Source of the DNA: JBFKAV01 sp041621405
GTDB lineage: Bacteria > Pseudomonadota > Alphaproteobacteria > Rhodobacterales > Rhodobacteraceae
Assembly (NCBI GenBank): GCA_041621405.1
Contig: JBFKAV010000010.1
Coordinates: 1-44,841, forward strand
DNA length: 44,841 bases
Direction of reading: 5' to 3'
Numbering within the stretch: position 1 is the first letter of the stretch; each line of letters starts with the position of its first letter. Shown in pieces: positions 1-8,210 of the stretch. The notes under the pieces are model-generated. The model was not told where the DNA came from, made no database searches, and saw only the letters and a list, made by a program, of their open reading frames with translations. The position numbers and the translations under genes were made by a program.

Positions 1-1
1 G

Positions 2-901
2 AGCGGCGCCGGCGCCGGTGCGGCGGTGGTGGTTGAGGCGGCGAGCCCCGCGACGGCGGCGCTGGTCCGCCGCTGGGAGGCGCCGCCCGAACGCGCGCCC
101 GATCCGGCCATCCCCGCGGCCCCTTCGCCGGTTGCCGGGCCGGCCCTGCCGATGCCACCCGCTACCGACGCGCCGGTGGCGGTCGCGACGCCCGAGGCCC
201 TGGCGGCGCCCGGGCAAGCCGAAGGGCTCCCTCGCGTCGAGACCTTCGTTGCCGCGCCGGTCCAGGGCTCGCCCGAAATCGCGATGCCCGCGGCGCTGGC
301 CGAGGCGCAAGCGCCGGCGCTTGCCAGGACGGCGCAGGCGGCGGCGCCGCCGGCCAAACCGACGCCGCCAGACCTTGGCGCCCCGGCTCCCGCAGTCTTG
401 ACCGAGGACCCCCCAGATGCAGAAGCGGCCCGAACCGCTGCGCCGTCGGACCCGGTGCGCCCGAGGCCGCGGTCTGAGCGGCGGGCCTCGCGCCCGCCCG
501 AAGCCGCGGCCCCCTCCGCTCCGGCCCAGCCGTCACAGACGGCCGCAGCGGTAGGCGCGCCGGAGCCGGCAGCAGCCGGCAGCGGGAGCGGCGGAGAGCC
601 GGCACTCGGCGTGCTTCGGGCGCTCGAGGCCGAGTGGGGCGCCGCGATCCTCTCCCGGATCGCGCGCCAGCAGCGCTATCCGGCGGGCGACCACGGCTCG
701 GGCACCGCCCGGGTGACGCTGACCGTCAGTCGCGACGGGCGTCTGCGCGACCTGCGCCTTGCCGCCTCCTCGGGAAGCGCCGCGCTCGACCGCGCCGCAC
801 TCGAGGCGGTGCGCCGCGCCGGGCGCTTCCCGGCCGCGCCGCGAGAGCTCGACGACGGGGTCTACGTCTTCGCCGTGCCGATGACGTTCCGGCGCAACTG
901 A
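2..901 (+). CDS. tonB: TonB-family energy transducer, C-terminal part (5' end outside window)
   Basis: The reading frame is already open at base 2, so the N-terminus, including any membrane anchor, lies outside the window. The first two thirds visible here are low-complexity Pro/Ala/Arg sequence, as in the periplasm-spanning region of TonB proteins. The last ~85 residues form a TonB C-terminal domain: ILSRIARQQRYP, then GTARVTLTVSRDG, then SGSAALDRAALEAVRRA and a closing VYVFAVPMTF strand. Family knowledge: TonB passes proton-motive energy from ExbB/ExbD to outer-membrane receptors for iron chelates and similar ligands. It converges on kdgK; a GAGGCGCGCCTC palindrome at 909-920 lies between and overlaps the kdgK stop. 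The domain call is firm; which TonB paralogue it is cannot be told. Confidence 0.8.
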   Translation, partial: SGAGAGAAVVVEAASPATAALVRRWEAPPERAPDPAIPAAPSPVAGPALPMPPATDAPVAVATPEALAAPGQAEGLPRVETFVAAPVQGSPEIAMPAALAEAQAPALARTAQAAAPPAKPTPPDLGAPAPAVLTEDPPDAEAARTAAPSDPVRPRPRSERRASRPPEAAAPSAPAQPSQTAAAVGAPEPAAAGSGSGGEPALGVLRALEAEWGAAILSRIARQQRYPAGDHGSGTARVTLTVSRDGRLRDLRLAASSGSAALDRAALEAVRRAGRFPAAPRELDDGVYVFAVPMTFRRN

Positions 902-918
902 GCCGGGCGAGGCGCGCC

Positions 919-1809
919 TCAGGCCAGGGCGCCGTGGGTCTGGATTGTGTCGGCGGCTGCGGACTGGGCGCGGCGCGCCGCGTCCTCGGGCTTTGCGCCG
1001 GTCACCCGCGCCGCGAGGTAGGCGCCGTTGAAGCTGTCGCCCGCGCCGGTCGCATCGAGCGCGGGAATTCGGTCGCTGGGCGCGACCCGAGCGCGGCCGC
1101 CATTCCAGACCACAAGTGCCGGCTCGTGCCCGGCGCGGACGACGACCTCGGGGCAGCCGTCGTCCAGATAACGTGCGGCCACCGCCTCGGCACCCTTCTC
1201 GCCGAAGAGATCGGCCTCGTCGGGCACGGTGGGGAGCGCGATCGTGGAGACTCGCGCGGCGGCGCGGATCACGGCGCGAAGCGTGCTGCGGTCGGGCCAG
1301 ATTCCGGGCCGGAGCTTGCTGTCGAAGGCGACGGTGGCCCCCCGCGCCCTGGCCCGGTCGAGGGCCGAAAGCAGCTGGCCGCGCGCGTCCGGGGCGAGGA
1401 TCGCCAGCGTGATGCCGGAGAAGAACAGCGCGTTGGCCGAGGAGATCGCGGCCTCCAGCGCATCGGGCTCGTCGGCCAGCGCGCGAGCGGCAGAATTCTC
1501 GCGCCAGTGCGTGACGCGGCGCGTCCCGGCGTCGAAGTCGATCACGTAAAGCCCCGGCCGGCGTCCGGGAAGCCGGGCGATGTGCTCGGTCTCGATCCCC
1601 TCGGCCGCCATGAAGGCAAGCATCCGGTCGCTCCAGATGTCGTCGCCGAGCGCGGTGAAATAGCCCACGCGCCAGCCCGGGCCGAGGCCGCGGCGGACAT
1701 GCCAGGCCGTGTTGAAGCTGTCGCCGGCGAAGCCCTGGCGGTAGGTCCCCGCGCCCGTCTGCGCGAATTCGACCATGCACTCGCCAATCGACAGAAACCG
1801 CTTCGCCAT
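919..1809 (-). CDS. kdgK: 2-dehydro-3-deoxygluconokinase (PfkB family)
   Basis: A 296-residue ribokinase/PfkB-type sugar kinase. The N-terminus has FLSIGECMVEFAQ followed by FAGDSFNTAWHVRR, the substrate-binding glycine-rich region of KDG kinases. The C-terminal PfkB signature DATGAGDSFNGAYLA carries the catalytic Asp and the anion hole. Family knowledge: it phosphorylates 2-keto-3-deoxygluconate to KDPG, feeding the Entner-Doudoroff pathway. Length is normal for the family. It stands alone on the minus strand, 125 bp downstream of ilvE and convergent with the TonB-like gene, so it probably has its own promoter in 1810-1934, where I see no clear elements. Substrate specificity within PfkB kinases is inferred from overall similarity; a related keto-sugar kinase is the alternative. 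Confidence 0.85.
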   Translation of the reverse strand: MAKRFLSIGECMVEFAQTGAGTYRQGFAGDSFNTAWHVRRGLGPGWRVGYFTALGDDIWSDRMLAFMAAEGIETEHIARLPGRRPGLYVIDFDAGTRRVTHWRENSAARALADEPDALEAAISSANALFFSGITLAILAPDARGQLLSALDRARARGATVAFDSKLRPGIWPDRSTLRAVIRAAARVSTIALPTVPDEADLFGEKGAEAVAARYLDDGCPEVVVRAGHEPALVVWNGGRARVAPSDRIPALDATGAGDSFNGAYLAARVTGAKPEDAARRAQSAAADTIQTHGALA

Positions 1810-1934
1810 GTAACCCGGAGCCCCCTCAGCACCCCCTTAGATAGCATAGGCCACCGGCGGTTTCCCGCCAAAATCGGGCAGGACCGTTCCGCCGCTGTAC
1901 TGCGGCCTCGGCGCCACAGGGCAGCGGCGGGGTT

Positions 1935-2804
1935 TCAGGCGCGGACGAGCTTCTCGTAGTCCTCGGCGATCTGCCGGGTCAGGGCGCCGACCTCGAAGCC
2001 GAAGTCGCCGATCTGGCCCACGGGCGTGACCTCGGCGGCGGTGCCGGTGAGCCAGCACTGCTCGAAGCCCTCGAGCTCCTCTGGCATGATGTAGCGCTCG
2101 TGCACGGCGATCTGGCGCTCCTTCAAGAGCCCGATCACCGTCTGCCGGGTGAGGCCGTTCAGGAAGCAGTCGGGCAAGGGCGTGTGCACCTCGCCGTCCT
2201 TGACGAAGAAGATGTTCGCGCCGGTGGCCTCGGCGACGTAGCCGCGGTAGTCCATCATCATCGCGTCCGAGCAGCCCTTCGCCTCGGCTGCGTGCTTCGA
2301 CATCGTGCAGATCATGTAGAGCCCGGCGGCCTTGGCCTGGCTGGGCGCGGTGGCGGGGTCGGGGCGGCGCCACTTGGCGATGTCGAGCTTGGCGCCCTTC
2401 ATCTTGGCGTCGCCGTAGTAGCTACCCCATTCCCAGGCCGCCACGGCGAGCTTGACCGGGTTGCGCTTGGAGGCGACGCCCATGTCCTCGCCCGCGCCGC
2501 GCCAGGCCAGGGCTCGGATGTAGGCGTTCTCCCAGCCATTGGCCTTCAGCACCGCCTCCTTGGCGGCGTCGATCTGGTCGGCGGTGTAGGGAATCGGCAT
2601 GTCGAGCATCTCGCCCGATCTAAGCAGACGCTCGGAGTGCTCGTGGCCCCTGAAGATCTTGCCATTGTAGCAGCGCTCGCCCTCGAAGACCGACGAGGCG
2701 TAGTGCAACGCGTGGGTCAGGATGTGCACCTTGGCGTCGCGCCAGTCCACCAGCCTGCCGTCGAGCCAGATCTTGCCGTCGCGGTCGTCGTAGGCGCCTG
2801 CCAT
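1935..2804 (-). CDS. ilvE: Branched-chain amino acid aminotransferase
   Basis: A 289-residue fold-type IV PLP aminotransferase. K158, in the QAKAAGLYM segment, is the expected Schiff-base lysine. DYRGYVAEATGANIFFV is the class IV signature, and LTGTAAEVTPVGQIG near the end binds cofactor phosphate. It catalyses the last step of Val, Ile and Leu synthesis, and the first of their breakdown, using glutamate/2-oxoglutarate. The start at 2804 (MAGAYDDRDG) is chosen because GGGGAG lies 7 bases upstream; an in-frame start at 2855 would fall in the divergent control region. A short CCGGGC/GCCCGG hairpin (2822-2836) lies in the leader. It is divergent from the MarR-type gene, an arrangement I recall beside petP/petR in Rhodobacter. 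Confidence 0.92.
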   Translation of the reverse strand: MAGAYDDRDGKIWLDGRLVDWRDAKVHILTHALHYASSVFEGERCYNGKIFRGHEHSERLLRSGEMLDMPIPYTADQIDAAKEAVLKANGWENAYIRALAWRGAGEDMGVASKRNPVKLAVAAWEWGSYYGDAKMKGAKLDIAKWRRPDPATAPSQAKAAGLYMICTMSKHAAEAKGCSDAMMMDYRGYVAEATGANIFFVKDGEVHTPLPDCFLNGLTRQTVIGLLKERQIAVHERYIMPEELEGFEQCWLTGTAAEVTPVGQIGDFGFEVGALTRQIAEDYEKLVRA

Positions 2805-2856
2805 CGTCGTACTCCCCAGGACCGGGCCTAGCCCGGATTTCCGAATGTTGCGCACG

Positions 2857-2877
2857 TTAGGTCCGCTTCGGACATAA
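2857..2877. promoter_or_regulatory. Palindromic operator candidate between ilvE and petP-like gene
   Basis: Arms TTAGGTCCG and CGGACATAA flank a CTT centre and match at 8 of 9 positions. The element sits between two divergent genes, one encoding a MarR-family regulator. MarR proteins commonly bind such palindromes at their own promoter, so autoregulation is a reasonable inference. No binding is shown by the sequence itself. Confidence 0.4.
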
Positions 2878-2914
2878 TCTTGCGCGAAATCGAGAATCGG
2901 CTACCAGTTGAGGC

Positions 2915-2943
2915 TTGGAAAGTCAACAAGGCTGACATAAAAT
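2915..2943 (+). promoter_or_regulatory. Putative sigma-70 promoter of petP-petR
   Basis: TTGGAA (2915-2920) and TAAAAT (2938-2943) are separated by exactly 17 bases and lie 28 bases upstream of the MarR-type start codon. The boxes match the housekeeping consensus at 4/6 and 5/6. The stretch is clearly more AT-rich than its surroundings. Confidence 0.45.
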
Positions 2944-2970
2944 CCGCCGGCATCGTAGTGCGAGGGACCG

Positions 2971-3480
2971 ATGGACGAGCGAGGGCCGGCGGCGAGCGGG
3001 GGCGAGACCCTCCTGTTCCTGACCGACGAGCAGCTCCGCAAGGGGATCGAGGCGATGTTCTTCGCCTATCGCGGCTTCACCGCTGACCCCGACCGGATTC
3101 TGGAAAACCACGCCTACGGACGGGCGCATCATCGCGCGATCCATTTCATCAACCGTGCGCCGGGTACGACGGTGAACAACCTTCTCGGCATCCTCGGCGT
3201 CACCAAGCAGTCGCTGAACCGGGTGCTGAGGACGCTGATCGAGGACGGGCTGGTGGAGAGCCGGGTCGGTAGGAAGGACAAGCGCGAACGGCACCTCTAC
3301 CTGACCGAGGCCGGGCAGGCCCTGGAGCGCGAGCTTTCCGAGGCGCAGCGGACGCGGATGCGGGCGGCCTACCGCGCCGCGGGGCCAGCAGCGGTCGCCG
3401 GCTTCCGGCAGGTGCTGGAGGCGATGATGGACCCCGAGATGCGACGGCAGTTCGAGGCCATGACGGAGAGCGGGCCGTGA
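2971..3480 (+). CDS. petP: MarR-family transcriptional regulator, PetP-like
   Basis: A 169-residue winged-helix protein. A helical N-terminal part (residues ~15-50) is followed by the HTH region NNLLGILGVTKQSLNRVLRTLIEDGLV and the wing RVGRKDKRERHLYLTEAG, typical of MarR proteins. The gene overlaps the next response regulator by 4 bases (GTGA), so the two are translationally coupled. Established knowledge: in Rhodobacter capsulatus a MarR-type PetP is encoded just before the response regulator PetR, and both are needed for cytochrome bc1 expression. The same order and the neighbouring ilvE support that identity here. The symbol rests on gene order plus family, not on an alignment. Confidence 0.75.
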   Translation: MDERGPAASGGETLLFLTDEQLRKGIEAMFFAYRGFTADPDRILENHAYGRAHHRAIHFINRAPGTTVNNLLGILGVTKQSLNRVLRTLIEDGLVESRVGRKDKRERHLYLTEAGQALERELSEAQRTRMRAAYRAAGPAAVAGFRQVLEAMMDPEMRRQFEAMTESGP

Positions 3481-4181
3481 ACACGTTGCCCGAGGCGCAC
3501 CTCCTGATTGTCGACGACGACGAGCGGATCCGGGGACTCCTGCAGAAATATCTCATCCGTAACGGATTCCTGGTCAGCGCCGCGCGCGGTGCGGCCCATG
3601 CCAGGCGGCTGCTCTCCGGGCTCGAGTTCGACCTCATCGTGCTCGACGTGATGATGCCGGGGGAGGACGGGGTGAGCCTGACCCGGGCGCTCAGGGACCA
3701 GATTGGTACGCCGATCCTGCTGCTGACCGCCAAGGGCGAGACCGAGGATCGCATTGCCGGGCTGGAGGCCGGGGCCGACGACTACCTCGTGAAGCCGTTC
3801 GAGCCGAAGGAGCTGCTCTTGCGGATCAACGCGATCCTGCGCCGGGTGCCCGAGGCCAAGGCCACAGAGGCGGGTCCGAAGGTGCTGCGGCTTGGGCCGG
3901 TGCGCTACGACGTGGAGCGTGGCGAGCTCTGGCGGGGCGACCTGCCGGTGCGGCTGACGGCAACCGAGGCGCAGCTGATGCGGCTCTTCTCCGCGCGCCC
4001 GGGCGAGGCACTCACGCGGATGCAACTCGTGGAGGACCTCGGTCGCGGCGGCGGGCAGGCGCAGGAACGGGCGGTGGACGTGCAGATCACCCGGCTCCGG
4101 CGCAAGATCGAGGCCGACCCGAAGCAACCGCGCTACCTGCAGACGGTGCGCGGCGCTGGGTACATGCTGGCGCCGGACTGA
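3477..4181 (+). CDS. petR: OmpR-family response regulator, PetR-like
   Basis: A 234-residue two-domain regulator. The receiver domain (residues ~8-120) has the acidic pocket IVDDDE, the phospho-acceptor D57 (LIVLDVMMPGEDG), the switch Thr in LLLTAKGE and K in YLVKPFEP. The C-terminal winged helix (~135-232) ends with DVQITRLRRKIE and the YLQTVRGAGYML wing. The GTG start overlaps the stop of the MarR-type gene, which fixes the start. No histidine kinase lies next to it, so the phosphate donor is not encoded here. By analogy with R. capsulatus PetR it would act on respiratory/photosynthetic electron-transport genes. It is 45 bp upstream of the HDAC-like gene, so read-through into the next operon is possible. 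Confidence 0.8.
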   Translation: MNTLPEAHLLIVDDDERIRGLLQKYLIRNGFLVSAARGAAHARRLLSGLEFDLIVLDVMMPGEDGVSLTRALRDQIGTPILLLTAKGETEDRIAGLEAGADDYLVKPFEPKELLLRINAILRRVPEAKATEAGPKVLRLGPVRYDVERGELWRGDLPVRLTATEAQLMRLFSARPGEALTRMQLVEDLGRGGGQAQERAVDVQITRLRRKIEADPKQPRYLQTVRGAGYMLAPD

Positions 4182-4226
4182 GCGGGCGCTTGCCGGCGGG
4201 GCGCCGAGGCCCTAGCCTCGCCGCAG

Positions 4227-5162
4227 ATGACCACCGCTCTTCTTACCCATCCCGACTGCCTCGGCCATGTCACGCCCCCCGGCCATCCCGAGCGGGTCGG
4301 CCGGCTCGAGGCGATTCTCGCCGCACTCGAGGCGCCGCGCTTCGATGCGCTGATGCGCGTCGAGGCCCCGCTCGGCGCCGAGGTCGAGATCCTGCGCTGC
4401 CACCCGCAGGAGTACGTCGACAGGATCCGCGCCGCGGTGCCCGCCGAGGGCTGGGTCGCGCTCGATGCCGACACCCATCTCTCGCCCGGCTCGCTGAAGG
4501 CGGCGCTGCGCGGGGTCGGGGCGGTGACGCGGGCGGTCGACATGGTGCTGGCCGGCGAGGCGTCGAACGCCTTCTGCGCGGTGCGCCCGCCGGGTCACCA
4601 CGCCGAGACCGAGACGGCGATGGGCTTCTGCCTGTTCGGCAATATCGCCATCGCCGCCAAGCGGGCGCTCGACCATCACGGGCTGGACCGCGTGGCGATC
4701 ATGGACTTCGACGTGCACCACGGCAACGGCACCCAGGATCTGATGTGGAACGAGCCCCGCGTGCTCTTCGCCTCGACCCACCAGATGCCGCTCTATCCCG
4801 GCACCGGCGACCGACACGAGACAGGCGCGCATGGCAACATCCTGAACGTGCCGCTGCCGCCCGGCACCGACGGCCAGGCCTTCCGCTCGGCGATGGAAGC
4901 CATGGTGTTGCCGGCGCTCGAGGACTTCGCTCCGGAACTCGTGCTGATTTCCGCCGGATTCGATGCACATGCGGCTGATCCCCTGGCCCAGATGCGGCTC
5001 GTCGAGTCAGACTTCGCCTGGGCCACGCGGCGGCTTTGCGACGTGGCGGAGAGCCACGCCCGGGGCCGGGTGGTCTCGACCCTGGAGGGGGGATATGATC
5101 TTCCCGCCCTTGCCGCGAGCGTAGTGGCCCATGTGGGCGTACTGATGGAGCGCGGCGAATGA
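4227..5162 (+). CDS. Histone deacetylase-family amidohydrolase
   Basis: A 311-residue zinc hydrolase of the arginase/deacetylase fold. Visible active-site motifs: RPPGHHAE (tandem His 124/125), DFDVHHGNGTQ (zinc ligands D162 and H164), SAGFDAH (third ligand D246) and the LEGGYD tyrosine loop. Bacterial relatives include acetylpolyamine amidohydrolases and acetoin-utilisation-like proteins; the substrate cannot be read from sequence. Its stop overlaps the xseB start (ATGA), making it the first gene of an operon with xseB, ispA and dxs. I recall this order from other Rhodobacteraceae; why a deacetylase travels with isoprenoid genes is unclear. Confidence 0.88.
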   Translation: MTTALLTHPDCLGHVTPPGHPERVGRLEAILAALEAPRFDALMRVEAPLGAEVEILRCHPQEYVDRIRAAVPAEGWVALDADTHLSPGSLKAALRGVGAVTRAVDMVLAGEASNAFCAVRPPGHHAETETAMGFCLFGNIAIAAKRALDHHGLDRVAIMDFDVHHGNGTQDLMWNEPRVLFASTHQMPLYPGTGDRHETGAHGNILNVPLPPGTDGQAFRSAMEAMVLPALEDFAPELVLISAGFDAHAADPLAQMRLVESDFAWATRRLCDVAESHARGRVVSTLEGGYDLPALAASVVAHVGVLMERGE

Positions 5163-5401
5163 GCGAGAAGGGCGTGAAGGAGATGAGCTTCGAGGAGGCG
5201 ATGGCCGAGCTCGAGAAGGTCGTGGGCCAGCTCGAACGCGGCGACGTGGCGCTCGATGCCTCGATCAAGCTCTATGAGCGCGGCGCAGCGCTGAAGGCGC
5301 ATTGCGAGACCAAGCTCAAGGCCGCCGAGGAGAAGGTGGCGCAGATCACGCTGGGCGAAGGCGGCGCGCCCGCCGGCACGAAGCCTGCCGAAGACCTTTG
5401 A
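5159..5401 (+). CDS. xseB: Exodeoxyribonuclease VII small subunit
   Basis: An 80-residue protein with the XseB signature: SFEEAMAELEKVV, then QLERGDVALDASIKLYERG, then helical LKAHCETKLKAAEEKV. It is the small regulatory partner of XseA in the single-strand nuclease exonuclease VII. Size is typical (70-85 residues). The start overlaps the previous stop by 4 bases and its stop overlaps the ispA start by 1 base, so it is tightly coupled on both sides. xseA is not in the window. Confidence 0.93.
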   Translation: MSEKGVKEMSFEEAMAELEKVVGQLERGDVALDASIKLYERGAALKAHCETKLKAAEEKVAQITLGEGGAPAGTKPAEDL

Positions 5402-6267
5402 TGTTTGCAGACAGCCTGCGCGGTGCTGCGGCGCGGGTGCAGGCGCGGCTTCAGGCGGCGCTGCCAGGGGGCTCCGAGCTGCCGCTGCTGCAGGCGATGC
5501 GCTACGCGCTGAAAGGCGGCAAGGGCCTGCGCGGCTTCCTGGTGATCGAAGGCGCCCGGCTGCACGGCGTGGCCCCCGACGACGCCGTCTTCGCTGCGGC
5601 GGCCGTGGAGGCGGTGCACGCCTATTCGCTGGTCCACGACGACCTTCCTTCGATGGACGACGACGATCTGCGCCGCGGCCTGCCCACCGTGCACGTGAAG
5701 TGGGACGAGGCGGTAGCCGTGCTCGCCGGAGATGCGCTGCAGGCGCTGGCCTTTGAGATTCTGGCGACCGAGGAGGACTGCCCGGCCGAGTTGCGCGTGG
5801 CGCTGATGTCCTCGCTCGCCCGCGCCGCCGGCGCGGCGGGCATGGTGTTGGGCCAGGCCCAGGACATCGCGGCGGAGTCCGCGCAGAAACCTTTGGCGCT
5901 GGCCGAGATCATCGAGCTGCAGGCGAACAAGACCGGAGCGCTGATCCGCTGGGCCTGCGAGGCCGGCGCGGTGCTTGGGCGCGCAGACCCAGCGCCGATG
6001 CGGCGCTATGCCGAGGCGCTGGGCCTTGCCTTTCAGATCGCCGACGACATCTTGGATGTGGAGGGCGATGCGTCGAAGACGGGCAAACGGGTCCGCAAGG
6101 ACGCCGAGGCCGGCAAGGCCACTTTCGTCTCGCATCTCGGGCTCGACGGAGCCAGGGCCCGGGCTGGCGAGTTGGTGGGCGAAGCCGAGCTGGCGCTGAA
6201 GCCCTACGGCGCGGCCGCCGAGACCTTGCGGGAAGCGGCAAGGTTCGTTATCGCCCGCGACAGCTGA
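5401..6267 (+). CDS. ispA: Farnesyl/geranyl diphosphate synthase
   Basis: A 288-residue short-chain prenyl transferase. The first Asp-rich motif is DDLPSMD (D80, D81, D86) followed by DDLRRG; the second is DDILD (D215-D219). GGKGLRGFLV near residue 39 matches the diphosphate-binding GGKRLRP region, but with Gly-Phe where Arg-Pro is usual. It condenses IPP with DMAPP/GPP to give FPP for quinones, hopanoids and carotenoids. The ATG sits at the TGATG junction with xseB, which settles the start. dxs follows 17 bp downstream, so the operon supplies both the first MEP-pathway step and prenyl elongation. Confidence 0.92.
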   Translation: MFADSLRGAAARVQARLQAALPGGSELPLLQAMRYALKGGKGLRGFLVIEGARLHGVAPDDAVFAAAAVEAVHAYSLVHDDLPSMDDDDLRRGLPTVHVKWDEAVAVLAGDALQALAFEILATEEDCPAELRVALMSSLARAAGAAGMVLGQAQDIAAESAQKPLALAEIIELQANKTGALIRWACEAGAVLGRADPAPMRRYAEALGLAFQIADDILDVEGDASKTGKRVRKDAEAGKATFVSHLGLDGARARAGELVGEAELALKPYGAAAETLREAARFVIARDS

Positions 6268-6284
6268 GCCCCGGGAGGGCGCGA

Positions 6285-8207
6285 ATGAGACCCGCCACAC
6301 CGATTCTCGACCGCGTGAAGGTACCATCGGACCTGAAACCGCTCTCGGACCGCGAGCTCAGGCAGCTCGCCGACGAGCTCAGGGCGGAGACGATCGCGGC
6401 CGTGAGCGAGACCGGCGGCCATCTGGGTGCTGGCCTCGGCGTGGTGGAGCTGACGGTGGCGCTGCACGCGATCTGGGACGCGCCGAAGGACCGGATCGTC
6501 TGGGACGTTGGCCACCAGAGCTATCCGCACAAGATCCTGACCGGCCGGCGCGACCGCATCCGCAGCCTGCGCCAGCAGGGCGGGCTGTCGGGCTTCACCA
6601 AGCGCTCGGAAAGCCCCTACGACCCGTTCGGCGCGGCGCATAGTTCGACCTCGATCTCGGCCGCGCTCGGATTCGCGGTGGCGCGCGACCTCGGCGGTGC
6701 CCCGGAACACGGCATCGGCGACGCCATCGCGGTGATCGGCGACGGTGCGATCTCGGCCGGCATGGCCTACGAGGCGCTGAACAACGCGGGGCACCTGAAG
6801 AAGCGCCTCTTCGTGATCCTCAACGACAACGAGATGTCGATCGCGCCGCCGGTGGGTGCGATGAGCGCCTATCTGTCGCGGCTCTATGCCGGCGATCCGT
6901 TCCAGGAGCTGAAGGCGGCGGCCGAAGGTGCGGTGAGCCTCCTGCCCGAGCCGTTCCGCGAGGGCGCCAAGCGCGCCAAGGACTTGCTGAAGCACTTCGC
7001 GGTCGGCGGCACGCTGTTCGAGGAACTGGGGTTCTCCTATCTCGGCCCGATCGACGGGCACGACATGGAGCAGCTTCTGGCCGTGCTTCGCACGGTGAAA
7101 GCGCGGGCCGACGGGCCAATGCTGATCCACGTGCTGACCAAGAAGGGCAAGGGCTACGGCCCGGCGGAGCAGGCGCGGGACGGCGGCCACGCCACGGCGC
7201 CCTTCGACGTCGTGACCGGCAAGCAGGCGAAGCCGCCCTCGAACGCGCCCGTCTACACCAAGGTCTTCGCGCAATCGCTGATCCGCGAAGCCGAAGCCGA
7301 CGCGAAGATCGTAGCGGTCACCGCGGCGATGCCGGACGGCACCGGGCTCAACCTATTCGCCGAGCGCTTCCCGGCGCGCTGCTTCGATGTCGGCATCGCC
7401 GAGCAGCACGCGGTGACCTTCTCGGCCGGCCTTGCCGCTGGCGGACTGAAGCCGTTCTGCGCGATTTATTCCACCTTCCTGCAGCGCGGCTACGACCAGG
7501 TGGTGCACGACGTGGCGATCCAGCGCCTTCCGGTGCGCTTCGCCATCGACCGCGCCGGGCTTGTGGGCGCCGACGGGGCGACCCATGCCGGCGCGTTCGA
7601 CATCGCGTTCCTTGCGAACCTGCCGGGATTCGTGGTGATGGCCGCGGCCGACGAGGCGGAGCTGGTGCACATGGTGGCGACGGCGGCGGCCCACGATGAC
7701 GGCCCCTCGGCCTTCCGCTTCCCGCGCGGCGAGGGCGCGGGGGTGGAGATGCCCGAGCGCGGCGAGCCGCTTCAGATCGGCAAGGGCCGGATCGTGGCCG
7801 AGGGGGCCCGCGTGGCGATCCTGTCCTTCGGCGCCCGGCTGGCCGAGGTGATGAAGGCGGCCGAGAGCCTCGGGGCGCGGGGCGTGCGCCCGACCGTGGC
7901 CGATGCCCGCTTCGCAAAGCCCCTCGACCGTGAGCTGATCCTGAGCCTCGCCGCCGAGCACGAGGCGCTAATCACCGTCGAGGAGGGTGCGGTGGGCGGC
8001 TTCGGCAGCCATGTCGCGCAGCTTCTTGCCGAGGCGGGCGTCTTCGACCGGGGCCTGACTTTCCGCTCGATGGTGCTGCCCGACAGCTTCATCGACCAGG
8101 CGAGCCCGGCCCAGATGTACGCGGTGGCGGGCATGAACGCGCCCGAGATCGAGGCCAAGGTGCTCGAGGCGCTGGGCGTCGCGCGGATCACCAGCCGTCG
8201 CGCCTGA
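6285..8207 (+). CDS. dxs: 1-deoxy-D-xylulose-5-phosphate synthase
   Basis: A full-length 640-residue transketolase-type enzyme. The N-terminal TPP module has GHQSYPHKIL, then GDGAISAGM (GDG at 152-154) with NDN beginning at N180, the thiamine diphosphate/Mg motif. The central pyrimidine-binding domain has DVGIAEQHAVTF with catalytic E373. The C-terminal third is a transketolase C domain (ITVEEGAVGGFGSHV). It joins pyruvate and glyceraldehyde 3-phosphate to make DXP, the entry and usual control point of the MEP isoprenoid pathway. It is the last gene of the HDAC-xseB-ispA-dxs operon and converges on the lytic transglycosylase with a 3-bp gap. Confidence 0.96.
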   Translation: MRPATPILDRVKVPSDLKPLSDRELRQLADELRAETIAAVSETGGHLGAGLGVVELTVALHAIWDAPKDRIVWDVGHQSYPHKILTGRRDRIRSLRQQGGLSGFTKRSESPYDPFGAAHSSTSISAALGFAVARDLGGAPEHGIGDAIAVIGDGAISAGMAYEALNNAGHLKKRLFVILNDNEMSIAPPVGAMSAYLSRLYAGDPFQELKAAAEGAVSLLPEPFREGAKRAKDLLKHFAVGGTLFEELGFSYLGPIDGHDMEQLLAVLRTVKARADGPMLIHVLTKKGKGYGPAEQARDGGHATAPFDVVTGKQAKPPSNAPVYTKVFAQSLIREAEADAKIVAVTAAMPDGTGLNLFAERFPARCFDVGIAEQHAVTFSAGLAAGGLKPFCAIYSTFLQRGYDQVVHDVAIQRLPVRFAIDRAGLVGADGATHAGAFDIAFLANLPGFVVMAAADEAELVHMVATAAAHDDGPSAFRFPRGEGAGVEMPERGEPLQIGKGRIVAEGARVAILSFGARLAEVMKAAESLGARGVRPTVADARFAKPLDRELILSLAAEHEALITVEEGAVGGFGSHVAQLLAEAGVFDRGLTFRSMVLPDSFIDQASPAQMYAVAGMNAPEIEAKVLEALGVARITSRRA

Positions 8208-8210
8208 GGC

